From assembly GCA_034008185.1 (NCBI GenBank), contig CM067109.1, positions 33,016,885 to 33,080,884 of the forward strand: a DNA stretch of 64,000 nucleotides. The letters are read 5' to 3'. Positions 49,741 to 61,036 of the stretch are shown here, in pieces. The notes beneath the pieces were generated by a model. That model was given only the letters and a program-made list of their open reading frames with translations, searched no databases and was not told the origin of the DNA. The first letter of the stretch is position 1. Every line of letters starts with the position of its first letter. Source of the DNA: Gorsachius magnificus (lineage: Eukaryota; Chordata; Aves; Pelecaniformes; Ardeidae). The position numbers and the translations under genes are program-made.

Positions 49741-52700
49741 GCCTGAAACCTAGATGGCTGTATGTTCTGACAGGAGCTTTCTCTGTGTGTCTGCATCGGC
49801 TCTACAGGATGCTAGAAGCTCTGAACAATCAGAGAACATAACTTTTTGCTGATTGTCACCATACTGCAACACACCTGCCTGCTAGGATATATATATATGT
49901 ATTCATCCATTGCAATTAACTGGGCTGATTATTTTATCCTGTTTAAATCACCTGCACTGCCAGCTGCAGGCTGGGCCCCTTGCTGGCTTGTACAATCAGT
50001 GAGTCTGGGCTCTGCTGCCCAGGGAACACCCGCTGTTCAGCTGCAGCCTCTCCCTGTCCTCATCTGTCCCTCACTGCTGCTTTCTGCTGCTGCCACTGCA
50101 GCTCCTCCTCAGACTGCTCCAGTGTCAACTGTAGTCTGGTGAAACATCATGTGAAAAAAACTTTAAAATATGTGTTTTAGTAGACTGAAGTAGATTGAAG
50201 AGGTACTACAATGGCCAATGTTAACATTCTTTCATGGCTGGAAGTGCCTGTGATAGAAGGAACTATATAAAATTTAAAAGGTATTGATATTAATTAGAAA
50301 AAGGTGTAATTTTGTCAAACATATAGACAATACTGCTAAGTGGGAAAGAAGTTAAAATGAGATTTGTTTTCCAGAAAATGTGATAAATCCTTCTCACACA
50401 AGAATTGTTTTTCAATCTCTTTTCCTGTACATTTTAAAAAAAAAAAAGTAAATATAAGCCAAATTTTTGCTACCACACAGTAAGACAAGATGAGACCACC
50501 CACAGAGAGGCAACATAAACCATAAGTGATTTCCTTGGCTATGCCTTGTCTCAAATTGTGAAGAGATGATTTGTGGTCAGTGTCAGAAACATACTTGCAG
50601 GGGAAAAAGGAGACAGCAAGAGGCATAATCCATATATTTATTAGGTTGGTAACAATTAGATTCTCCTATCTGTAATACTTATTTGTGCACCTTTAATGCA
50701 TTTTTTTAATGCAGAATGTTTACCCTCTTTTTATTTGACACTTTCATTTGCACGCATTTCTTTGAAATAACTGAATTGAATTTACACCGTGGTTTCAGGC
50801 CATGAAGGGACATTTCTGACTCTTTCATGAGACAAAAGCAGTTATTGCTGCAACTCAGTAATTATACTACTGTCTTTCGGCTTTCAGCCTCACCTCTGAA
50901 ACACAGTCTGTAGAATTCTGTGAGGATGAGTACTATAATGGCAATTTAGCCCATGTCTTTATTATCAGTGGTGAGCAACCAGTATTGTTGTTGCCCATGA
51001 AGCAGACAGCTCATCACAGAATGCTGAATGATAAAGTTATGCAACAGTTAACAGAAGGTAGAACTGAAATAGGATGGAAAGACATATATTTTTGTATAAT
51101 GCAGCCCAGCAGGAAAAAAGTACAAGAAAATGTGTGTCATTAGCTTCCACCTCTCATAATACGTGAGTTTACATATTTCTCTGGCATCTCCTATGGCATC
51201 ATACTATTTTTTTGATCAATCATACAGACAAAGAGATCGATTAGTTATGTAAACTTGAGCTGGGAAAAGAACATAAACACAGGAATGGAATATCGACCTG
51301 TGTCTACCTGCCAGTAGACTAACAACATGTTCTAATTACTTTTTTTTTTTTTTTTTAAATTCAAAAAAGAGACTGTGGGCAAGCTTCCAAGACCCATAGC
51401 CACTGCAGCTTGTGGCAAGATTTTTGCCACTCAGGACCTTGTTCTTGCTGCCTATCAATCTCATAGACTCTTTCTATTCTGTTTTCTCCTCAGATTGATC
51501 AAAATTGCATTAGACAGAAGACCAGATTGCTGTGTACGTAGCTTACAAATATATCTGTAAGATAATCTCCAAAGGCATGTTAGATTGAATAAGTAATTTT
51601 TTGTGCCAATATTTTCATTACTACAGACTATTCTAATTTCATCTTTCAGTAAGATTGAAAGAGAACTCTTGTAAAACACCACTATGTGCAAATCCAGTAT
51701 GAAGCCAACATATAATCACAAATTCAGTTTTCCTTCCTGTAAGCATAAATTTTACACTATTTAAACTGTACCTTACACATCGTTCCATTCCCTTAATTTA
51801 CTAGGTTTGACAATTGTGAGCTGTTTAAAAAAAAAAGATATCAGCATAACTAGTAAATTACAGTCATTAATAGGGGGAAGATGTGATTTTACTTTTGTCT
51901 GTATTATATCCCTGACTCTTCAGAATTTAATGTAAGAATATAAATATCAAAAAGGCTGCACAGACTATGTATTGAGGGCTTACAAATTATATTTTTGGTG
52001 CCTTTTAAACTAAACTCTCAAATCCAGACTGTTCACAGTTCAGACTATTTAGTCATAGTGAATTAAGAACAATTATTTGCCTTGTCATCCTTCTTGTCCT
52101 GTCACTTAACAATGGGTATGATCTAACCCACAACTTGCCTGGAGGAATAAAGGTAGCTAGAATTTCTTTTGTTTACTGAGAAGTCCAACTGCAATGTAGT
52201 TAGCACTGACTACCCTTTTGCAGGAATGATGTATCATCAGTTAACATGGGATACAAGACACTTTACAAAATTGATAGTGAAATGAACTTGAAAGGATGTA
52301 AGAAGCAGACAATCATGTCTCAGCATAATTTTGTTGTAACATGATTTACATCCTGATTAGGACTATATAATCATATTCAACAAATAATTAATTTGGTTTT
52401 CTACTTGTGAAATACTTAACAATGAGCCTAATTTTATGTATATCTATTTGTTCATGAAATAATAATAAAAAAAAAGATGAAGAAATGTCAGTTTGTGAGT
52501 TTGTCTCAAAATCTCTGGTGGTAACAGCTGTACTTTTAAAATTTAACCTAAGAGCAATAAAATGAAGTCTTTGGTTTGTTGGGCTTTTTTGTTTTTGTTT
52601 TGAGGTTTTTTTTTGGTCTTTCAATGACTACTTATCATTCAGTGCTTAATATATCTATGGCTGAATATAAATATTTGACATCAAATGCATACATTTAACT

Positions 52701-54844
52701 GAAACATGCAAACCTGTTACAAAGACTTACACATTCACAATCACTGTTCAGTTTATGTATAGTCAAATGAAAACAGTCTAAATATATTCCAATCTTTCTG
52801 AATTTATTCTCAAAACCGATCCTAATGTGATCCTCTGTGAAAATATGTTAATGCTAACCTAACCTGCTGAGATATTTCATCTCTACATCTCCATGGCTTA
52901 CTGGAAGTTTATGAAGAAATACAAATTGGGAAGATCATTGATTTTTTCCTGCGTTGTTTCTTTAGCAAATGTAGTTCTAGAGGAAATATAATTGTGAATG
53001 AATTATTTTAACAGGTTTATTTTTTTATAGTTATTGGAGTGTTTGAATTGATTTTCCATATGGTAGAATGTCACTCAAATATTCTGGGGAAATATTGTTG
53101 TTTAAAGTCCTACTGGTGTTATCCCAAAAATAAGAAAAAAGTCACATAAATCAGAAAAGAAAGGAATCTTCTTTGACTGTATTGATGAGCTACCAGATGT
53201 TGCTTTCTCTCATCTTTTCTCAGCAAAGCCTCTTAAGCAATTTACTTAAAAGTATACTAGCTGAAATTCAATGTTCAAATTTTTTAAAAAATTAATAATA
53301 ATTAATAAAAAAATATTGTTTACCATTGTCTCTGTTTCAAATATCAGACCTGCTGACTGTATCATTGCAAAAAGGGAAGGCTGTTGAGAAAGAGTAGTAA
53401 AAGCATGCAGAATGAAAGTGTTTGGAACAAGTCTTGAATTCAGGAGATGAAAGCTGAAGAATAATTTGTATAGTTTTATAGATCCTACTTTTCATCCATC
53501 CACAAATCACAAGTTTACATAAGAAAAGCAGTCATATTATTTTAAATCAAAGGAAATGGAAATGTGCATAGGAGATATGACAGAAGGCTTCTTTTAAGGA
53601 AGTGACCAATATTTCTGTTCAACTGGCAAATGTATTTCATATGATATTTGTAGAGAATGGGCCACGCAAGAAAAGCTTTGGAAAAAAAAAAAACAAAACA
53701 AACCCAAACTGCGTTGATTTGCATGTGGTGAATCAACCCATTGAAGGTGCCGTTGAAGTATCTCTTTTATACATTATTTTCTATCAGCTGAAGTCCCTCA
53801 GCAAATGTTTTGTTTCATGACATTCTACAAACTTTTCTCTTTCAGCCAGTGAAATTGTGATGAAATTTTATTGCATCATGGAAGATATAATCCATCTGGG
53901 AAACCTGGCCCAAAGAGAAGGTTGAGCATACAAACCATTTGCAAAATAAATCCCATAACTCAGGCTTGTGGACTTCTATTGAAAAATATTCTGTATCCTT
54001 ATGTTTGGAGATCTGTTTTTTATAGGCAAAATGATGAGTTTTTTCCACAGGAAGCAGGCATTTTTCACACAAACAAGAATTATTCTGCTGAAAACCTGTT
54101 TTCTGTCAAAACAATTTTAACGGAAAACTTTGAGCCATCTGTTTTACATCATCACAATGAGCAGAATTTGGAGGTAGCTTGGTACAGTGTACAGGCAATT
54201 CCAAGTGAATTTGCCTGTACCAGCTGGTACAGACCAGCTAACAAATCTGAAGTGTATGATGTTCCGTAGAACTCAGTCAAACTATTCTAAGTAGTTCCAT
54301 ACCTTGAATAAGTGGACTCCATTATACACACTGCATATTATATTTCTTTGGTTTCTGTCAGTGCTAGAAAGCAAATCAGGAACCTGTTATTTATCTTGCC
54401 ACTTGACAGTATTAATGGAAGAGGGGAATTCAGGGTTATGATATGTACAGTGGGCACATCTGTTCTGATAACTAAATTATGGCCTATGCAGTAAACAAGG
54501 TGATCTGAACAAGGCATACCATCTGTGTTTCTTACAGCCGGCTTCCTTATTATTTCAATGCACTCTAATGTACATCCTGTTTGTATTCGATATGTGTCTA
54601 ATAAGTAGGTTTTTTTCTCTTTATGGAATATCTTGTTTGCATGTATTGTCAACATGGCAATGTTCAGTGAAAGTGATATAAATTATATTTGTTTGCATAA
54701 TTCAAGGAAAAATATATATAATCCACTCTGAAGAATCTGAAGGGGAAAAAGAAAAGATGTATTGAAGACTGATTCAATAGAATAAAGATACTTTTCTTCA
54801 TCAAGCATTAAATTAAATCAAGCATTAAGTGTTTCTAAGCATGG

Positions 54845-55030
54845 AATTATAGGCCTGAAAGGATTTTCAATTCTTTTTGAAAGCAAGATAAGTATACTTG
54901 AATAAATATTTTTAAATACTTGAGTAATTTCCAGTGAGACTAGTTCCACAAACTACCTGTCTATCCTGTTTTGTTGTCTATTTGTCAGAAGGATTCATCC
55001 AATATCTAATGAAAATATTTGTTATCAAAT
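54845..55030 (-). mobile_element. Possible very old CR1 3' relic
   Basis: Weak resemblance to the reverse complement of a CR1 3' end. It has GGAATTATAGGCCTGAAAGGA where a tail and GG(A/T)(C/T)GGAAGGGA block would be, then GTTCCACAAACTACCTG, then TTTGTCAGAAGGATTCATCC and AATATCTAATGAAAAT in the expected order. There are many mismatches; this is a candidate only. Confidence 0.35.
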
Positions 55031-55502
55031 AAGTTGATTATTATGTGGACAAATGTCTATCCTGACCATATCGCTATGCTAAACAAAACCTTCCTGAAAT
55101 CAAAAATGTAATGCCCATTCAGATGACTAACCCTGATTTAAACCTATGAGAAATGGACAGATCTTGCAGCCAAAGAAAAAAAAACCTAGCTCAAGGGCAC
55201 TGCTAAGACAAACATACTGTAAATCCCCAAAGTTGGATATCAGCAGTGAAACTGGGACAGTAGGGTAAGAGTGATAAAAAGGAAGAATCTAGGAGAAGAA
55301 AGAAAGTGAAAAAGAATATATAAAGTAACAGAAATCGTATAATATGGGGTCCCTGTTAGGCAGTCATGCACTTGATCAATTGATTTTGAAGGACAATGAA
55401 CTCTTTATTTCTACTGTGCTCACATAAGAATTTCCTCTGGGGAATGAAAAGCATGGGATGTCTTCCCTGGCATTGGTGAGAAAAGCACTTTTCCTAACCC
55501 TG

Positions 55503-55543
55503 ACATAACATAACTCAACATAACGTAACATAACATAACATAA
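55503..55543. repeat. (ATAAC)n pentanucleotide microsatellite
   Basis: About eight near-perfect 5-bp units with two variants (CTCAAC, GTAAC). Confidence 0.9.
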
Positions 55544-57184
55544 ACAGAGCTAAACCTCATTTCTTCCCTGTCTTCCTGTAACATTGAGTATAATTTCCTG
55601 TACCTTTACTGGACAGAAAGAGAAATTACTAATTGCATTCTTTATGTAAAAACCTTCTATAATGTAGAAATCCTCTATATTAGAGGAAATTCTGCCACCC
55701 TTTACAGTCTTTCTTCTTTTCTGATGATTTTTTAACTAGTTCAATGTTTCCTTACCATTTATTAACAATGTTCTTATTATTAATGTCTCATTTCTTTTGA
55801 CTTTTTCCAGCGTCACTAAACTATGCGTGTCACTAAACTATGGTGTCCAAAGACAGTACTGAAACTCCACTCCTGCCAATCCTGAATAATGTAAAAAAAA
55901 ATTTAAAAAAAAAAAAAAAGAAAAGAAAAGAAAAATTGTTAGGGTTATGTTTATATGCCTTTAAAAGGAGACAATGTTCTCTAAATATTATGTCTTTGGT
56001 AGTCATTGTTGTCAGGGGAGCTAATAAAAATTGCCAGCAGGCAAAGCTCAGCCTCTCTGAGCTATTGTCTGCTAGACCCTTCCCATCCTGTTTTCCTCTC
56101 TGTTATTGAGCTTGCCCTGACAATAATCACATTTTGAGTGATGCATCTGTTAATGAAACTTGTTCTTCACCAAGCAACACATGAATGCTTTCAGTCTTTG
56201 ACCTACTATGACTCCTACTCCCATCTCTTTAAACACAGTACTTCTTCAGTGCTTTTGCTCCCCACCAATTCTAAATTTCTGAGGTGTATTTTGCACTTGT
56301 CCTAAATTAACTTCTTCACTTTTGATCTCATTTGACATCTTGAGTAAGAAGCAAAGCACATACTGGTGGAGTCCTATGAAATGTCCTTCTTTTGTATTCA
56401 GCCTTTGAAAATTACTCATTGACTAAATTTGTAATTAATTCCATAGTTTCATCTAGATCTTTCCTTTGTCTGTCTAGAAAAATCGTGTTGGATGTCTTGT
56501 TAATTCAACGTATGTGAGATCTACAGTTTCCTAGGTTCATAGTTTATACATAAAGGAAGTTACGGGATTTATTGCAGGACTTTTTGATCCATTGGAAGAG
56601 ACATTTCTTTGCTTGAAAGTATGCAAAACCATGTGTAAATATATGGTTTTTATCTTCTCAGCACATTGAATCTAGCTTGGGTTTTTTCAGTTCTTTTATT
56701 TTATTGAGACGATGGTTAAAAGAAGTCAGGATGGATCAGTAAGTGCAAAGTGGACCCCAGCGTAAAAAAGGGGTAAAATTGCAGAACTGGTCATTGGGAT
56801 ATGCAGACAAGGAGAAAGGAGGAGCTTAGGCTAACTGCCTTTCCCTCAGTAGAAGTTTGATCTGAAGTAGTGCAGCCACAAGGCTATTCTACAAGGAATC
56901 GATGAGCCATATGTTTGATTTCTTCCCATGTATGCAGGTGCACTTTGAATAGCCTGTGACAACTTACCAGCCAGCTGTGGTAGTCTCCATGATTACTCAG
57001 TTGTATGCCTCCATATGGTGGGCAATATGTGACTCCTCTGTATAATGGTATAATGAAGCAATGTACATATAAACAATGCATAGTTGATCAATATACATTT
57101 GTTTGATGTATACTCAATCATAAGCATATGGATAGTGTTTTGTCTTGCCAACATGAAAAGTTATAGACACCTGCAGAAGAACTA

Positions 57185-57290
57185 GATACCACAATAAATA
57201 ATATATGTTATTATTAACATATATTTATTATAAATATTTATTATCTTTATTATTTATTATCTTTATTATAAATTAACACAATGAATAATA
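57185..57290. repeat. AT-only low-complexity tract with short direct repeats
   Basis: Repeated TTATTATCTTTATTATTT-like words and TTATTATAAATATTTATTAT segments. Confidence 0.75.
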
Positions 57291-57497
57291 GAGATGTTAT
57301 ATATACCTCATGAACTAAATATCACAATAAAGGAATATCCTTTATTGTGATGAGAATCTAGAACGTACTAGTCAAGGGTGTCTTCAAAGCCAAGTGCACA
57401 TTCCAGATGTGTCTGTTATCAGTTACTAATGAATCTGTATTCTGAGCAAGATCCGGTAAAAGTATTAGAAAACTTGGGGATAGTGAACGTTCTTATG

Positions 57498-57830
57498 ATG
57501 GGTTCATGAAAGGCAGGTCCAACCTGATCTCCTTCTATGACCAGGAGACTTGCCTAGTGGATGAGGGAAAGGCTATGGATGTTGTCTACCTGGACTTCAG
57601 TAGAGCCTTTGAAACTGTCTCCCACAGCATTCTCTAAGAGAGGCTGGAAGCTCATGGCTTAGACAGGTGTACTCTTTGCTGGGTAAAAAACTGGCTGGAT
57701 GGACGAGCCCAGAGGGTTGTGGTGAACGGAATTAAATCCAGTTAGTGGCCGGTCACAAGGGGTGTTCCCCAAGGCTCCATTTTGGGGCCAGTTCTGTTTA
57801 CTGTCTTTATCAATGATCTGAATGAGGGAT
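57498..57830 (+). pseudogene. CR1 RT-domain remnant with nonsense changes
   Basis: Encodes RT motif A (VVYLDFSRAFETVSHS; the usual F-D-T is F-E-T here) and motif B ([20 protein letters not shown]). Two in-frame stops fall within it: TAA near 57634 and TAG near 57745. The frame then meets the internal deletion, which removes the region equivalent to 63525-63620 in the neighbouring copy, including the FADD motif. It cannot encode an active polymerase. Confidence 0.88.
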
Positions 57831-58235
57831 CTGGACAGGCTGGATCGATGGGCCAAGGCCAATTGTATGAGGTTCAACAAGACCAAGTGCCGGGTCCTGC
57901 ACTTTGGTCACAACAACCCCATGCAATGCTACAGGCTTGGGGAAGAGTGTCTGGAAAGCTGCTTGGCAGAAAAGGAGCTGGGGGTGCTGGTTGACAGACA
58001 ACTGAATATGAGCCAGCAGTGTGCCCAGGTGGCCAAGAAGGCCAATAGCATCCTGGCTTGTATGAGGAATAGCAGGAGTAGGGAAGTGATCGTGCCCCTG
58101 TACTGGGCACTGGTGAGGTCACACCTCAAATACTGTGTTCAGTTGTGGGCCCCTCACCACAGGAAAGATGTTGTGTTGCTGGAACATGTCCAGAGGAGGA
58201 GAGCAACAAATCTGTTGAGGGGTCTGGAGCACTAG
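57822..58235 (+). pseudogene. CR1 ORF2 post-RT remnant
   Basis: A 137-codon frame: [20 protein letters not shown]..., [17 protein letters not shown] and [20 protein letters not shown], ending with a stop after RGLEH. The Arg codon CGA at 57846-57848 corresponds exactly to the TGA stop at 63634-63636 of the neighbouring copy. The frame ATG is an accident of the deletion join, not a real start. Confidence 0.88.
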
Positions 58236-58265
58236 GCTTCTGAGAAGCAGCTGAGGGAACTGGGG

Positions 58266-58559
58266 TTGTTCAGCCTGGAGAGGAGGAGGTTGAGGGGAGA
58301 CCTTATCACCCTCTACAACTACCTGACAGGAGGTTGTAGTGAGGTAGGTGTCAGTTTTCTCTCCCAGGTAACAGGTGATAGGGCAAGAGGAAATGGCCTC
58401 AAGTTGTGTCACGGGAGGTTTAGATTGGACATTAGGAAATTTTTTTTCATGGAAAGGGTTGTTAAGCATTGGAACAGGCTGCCCAGGGAAGTGGTAGAGT
58501 CCCCATCCCTGGAGGTATTTAAAAGATGGGTAGACGAGGTGCTTAGGGACGTGGTTTAG
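58266..58559 (+). pseudogene. CR1 ORF2 C-terminus
   Basis: A 97-codon frame with [36 protein letters not shown] and the terminal [18 protein letters not shown] block, ending at the natural ORF2 stop before the 3' UTR. It is separated from the preceding piece by the stop at 58233-58235 (a TAG where the family has a Tyr/Leu-type codon after EH). Confidence 0.88.
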
Positions 58560-58652
58560 TGGTGGAATGGCAGTTTCAGATTAACAGTTGGACTTTAATG
58601 AGCTTAAGGGCCTTTTCCAACCTAAAAAATTCTGTGATTCTATGATTCTATT

Positions 58653-60174
58653 CTAACTCTGCACAGCATGCCATGATCTGTGAGGAAGGACTCATGATGT
58701 TGTAACATTTGGTGTTCCCAGCAGAAGACGACATGTGAGATTACTATCACTTTTTCCATAATTTCCATCCTTTACTCAATGAATCAGCTAGCTAGCTTTG
58801 AGTGTCTGTGTCTTTCTTACTGAGATCCCAAAAGAACTGACACCTCCTTCATGTAAAACTGTCTCTCAGAGAATTCTGAAGGAATTTTGCACAGCATGCT
58901 CTCCTTGAGTAAACTGGAGTAAAAAGCATATGCTCCAGTACGCTTTCTTAAATCCTATTACTAGGTGGAATTTAGTTAATATTTGAAATATTTCCCGTAC
59001 TAATACGGGACAAATACAGAGCAAATTTAAAGACCTCAGTCTAGCAACTGATTGTTTTGTACCTATTTCAAGCTGCTGAAATCAGTGCTCATTTTCACTT
59101 CATGCTTTCCAGTTCCTCATGGTCAAAGAATGCTTGTGTTTCCTAGGAATCTGTGATAGAACTGCCACAAAGCAGTGGTGCTGTTGAAGCTTGCAAGATA
59201 TAAATAGAAGCATAGAGTAAGAGCCCTTGTGAGGTTTCTGTCTTAGGGAGAGAACATAATATTGTAGTTCAACTTGTCCCAAAATTCTATACGTAACAGA
59301 TTTAAAGTCTGCAAAAAATGCTTTACAGTTCTTCAACAAATATGCAAACTGAACTATGGAACATGCAAGAAACTTAAGATCTGACTAAGTACCATTTATA
59401 AGAAGACAAATGGTGCCCCTATAATCCCACTTACAATTTAAAGCACATTACTTTGCCTGAGAAATGGATTAATGTGTTTACAAACACAAGCTCAGAGAGA
59501 AAGCTGCACAGTACCAGGCCTTGTACAACAAGTAAATAGCAAGTTGTGAAAGAGGACTGAATGTTGAGCTTCAAGGACCTCATCTAAAGCATGTCCTGTG
59601 ATGCCAGTGAAGATACAAAATTAACACAGAGATGTTACATCTTTTGATGTAATTAGACTGGCATAATATATTACAGAGTTTGAAAATATTAGAGAAATGT
59701 TATTATTCACATTAATGAAATAAATACCTCCCTAAACTCTAGTTGTAGGTGGCTTTTCTGCATATTTGATGGGCTGGTTATTCACAGATGTACCAGGAGA
59801 AAGTCTCGATGAACTGCTCCTTTCCCTACCGTATTTGACAGGAAGGCTGCACACAGAACTGGGAAACTGATGAGCCTGTGACCATCTGTCTGCTGCTGCT
59901 TTGAACACTTGGGAAATTTATTTGTAATTGATTTTTTCTCTTTTCCATTTCCAGGCCCCATCCCAACTTGGGCTGGTACTGTGACCTTTACAGAACTCTC
60001 CCTTTGCCCATAATTAGTATTGTCATGCTCCATTTACCTCTGTTCACCAGACTTTCTTTTTCAGTGCTTCATCACCTGATCAGTGCAGAATGAGGTTTGG
60101 TTTGGTTTGGTTTGGTTTCACAGTATGGCATATTTCTCCATTTGCATGACTTTCTGCAAACTGGGACACTTTGC
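58653..60174. other. Non-coding spacer between two CR1 elements
   Basis: AT-rich, no gene recognised. It ends with (GGTTT)5 at 60094-60118, just before the second CR1. Confidence 0.6.
60094..60118. repeat. (GGTTT)5 pentanucleotide repeat
   Basis: Five perfect units, 25 bp, about 60 bp before the GC-rich CR1 5' UTR. Confidence 0.92.
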
Positions 60175-60394
60175 AGAAGACACCGAGGCAAAGGGCTCCA
60201 GAGCGGAGGATCGCACCAGGGGACCCTTTCCTAAAAGTGGCAGAACCGCGAAGTCAAAAGCACAGGGAGGAAGAGGGCACCCCAGCCCACCCCCACCCCA
60301 CCCCCCCCCCACCTCAGAGCGGGCTCCTGACGAGCGGCAGCTCTGACTCGGCAGGGGCGGGGTCAGGGGTGACGGCGGCCGGACCCTCCTGGCG

Positions 60395-60400
60395 TATAAA
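60395..60400 (+). promoter_or_regulatory. TATA-like motif in CR1 5' UTR
   Basis: TATAAA within GGCGTATAAAAGCAGCCC, 26 bp upstream of the first in-frame ATG of ORF1 at 60426. It may contribute to promoter activity of the element; function is inferred from sequence only. The older CR1 at 50 kb has a GATTTAAAC-type word in its 5' UTR that could be the decayed equivalent. Confidence 0.4.
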
Positions 60401-60425
60401 AGCAGCCCCCAGGGAAAGGGGGCAA

Positions 60426-60908
60426 ATGGGGTGTGGCGCGTCAGAAGGGCGTGGTGCAGGCAGTTTGCGCAGGCAGGGCGAGGGCCCTCCCCGAACTCCT
60501 GAGGTACGCTCAGGAAACTCAGCCGTTGAGAGGAAGCCCGGCCATGGCACCCCCCGTCAGAAGGCTACGTCTAATCTTCTGGTCAGAAAGGAAGCCTCAA
60601 CGCAGACTGAGGACCCTGGAAAGCACGCAGCTGTCCAGGCCTCCGGCTGCAGGGAGTGCCACCAGCTGGCGCTGGAAACGGACACCAGCAAAGGCAGCAC
60701 CTGCATAAGATGCGATCACGTAGACTGCCTACTCTGCCTGGTGGCGGAGCTGAGAGAAGAGGTGGACAGGCTACGGAGCATCAGGGAAGCGGAGCAGGAA
60801 ATAGACTGGTGGAGCCGCACCCTGTTGTCCCAGAAACCTGTGCAGGAACAGCCACCAAAAAAGGCCCAGGATCAAAGGGAACTAGTACCCTCCCCCCCAT
60901 CAGGATGA
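60426..60908 (+). pseudogene. CR1 ORF1, N-terminal part (Cys-rich and coiled-coil region), frameshifted
   Basis: A 160-codon reading frame. The frame is open further upstream to 60171, but that part is Pro/Arg-rich 5' UTR, so I place the start at the ATG at 60426 (MGCGASEGRG...). Residues about 91-116 carry paired cysteines (C-x2-C ... C-x2-C) as in CR1 ORF1 zinc-binding regions. They are followed by a heptad-like LVAELREEVDRLRSIREAEQEI segment, probably a coiled coil. ORF1 proteins of LINEs bind the element RNA and assist target-primed reverse transcription. The frame terminates at TGA 60906-60908 because a C tract (60892-60898) has shifted it. Reading continues in frame +1 as QDEGRASMESSEWKLIHSRG. 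Non-functional as it stands. Confidence 0.85.
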
Positions 60909-61017
60909 AGGAAGGGCCTCAATGGAAAGCAGTGAGTGGAAACTGATCCACAGTCGGGGCAGGAGGAGAACCCTTTCCTTGCCCACCGCTTCTCCCCAGG
61001 TGCCTCTGCATACATAA
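60901..61017 (+). pseudogene. CR1 ORF1, middle segment between two frameshifts
   Basis: The segment reads QDEGRASMESSEWKLIHSRGRRRTLS...PQVPLHT and then TAA (61015-61017). It lies one frame off from the N-terminal part and one frame off from the esterase part that follows (HNRYEALEVGDK...). Both breaks have the size of a net one-base gain: the first at a run of seven Cs, the second in a CATACAT word near 61009-61014. The Arg/Lys-rich linker fits an ORF1 inter-domain region. Confidence 0.75.
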
Positions 61018-61036
61018 TAGGTATGAGGCTCTAGAG

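Larger units (their letters stand above)
47848..50140 (-). mobile_element. CR1 LINE, 5' UTR to 3' end represented, large internal deletion
   Basis: A minus-strand element with pieces of every CR1 region. From right to left it has a GC-rich 5' UTR-like block (about 49940-50140), an ORF1 Cys-rich/coiled-coil piece (about 49595-49740), the ORF2 endonuclease (about 48780-49345), the post-RT ORF2 domain (48326-48650), the ORF2 C-terminus (48014-48226) and the 3' UTR starting at 47848. The tail is eroded. The RT core is missing and the ORF1 esterase region is absent. Protein-level resemblance to the 60-64 kb copy is clear, but the nucleotide sequence is far more diverged, implying an older subfamily. 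Confidence 0.9.
50141..57494. other. 7.4 kb AT-rich stretch, no recognised gene
   Basis: Contains poly(T) near 51342-51356, the inverted-repeat pair at 54.2 kb, a doubtful CR1 relic at 54.85 kb, the ATAAC microsatellite at 55.5 kb, an AAAAG-rich tract (about 55891-55937) and an AT minisatellite-like tract (57185-57290). A 132-codon plus-strand frame (53871-54269) has no recognised family. Confidence 0.5.
57495..58652 (+). mobile_element. CR1 LINE, 5'-truncated, same subfamily as the 60-kb copy
   Basis: Starts within the RT coding region (about 57495, homologous to 63186 in the neighbouring copy). It ends with three octamer-tail units ATTCTGTG, ATTCTATG, ATTCTATT (58629-58652). It carries stops in the RT and a ~100-bp internal deletion at 57823. 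Its sequence is very close to the 63.2-64.0 kb segment by eye, so both come from the same CR1 subfamily. It provides the 3' end that the neighbouring element shows only beyond the window. Confidence 0.95.

Noticed and set aside
53871..54269. 132-codon plus-strand frame
   Set aside because: No family, no splice or promoter context, an opposing frame on the other strand; length is plausible by chance in 64 kb.
60171..60425. N-terminal extension of CR1 ORF1 upstream of 60426
   Set aside because: The open frame continues into the Pro/Arg-rich GC 5' UTR and past the TATA-like motif; the ATG at 60426 fits better as the start.
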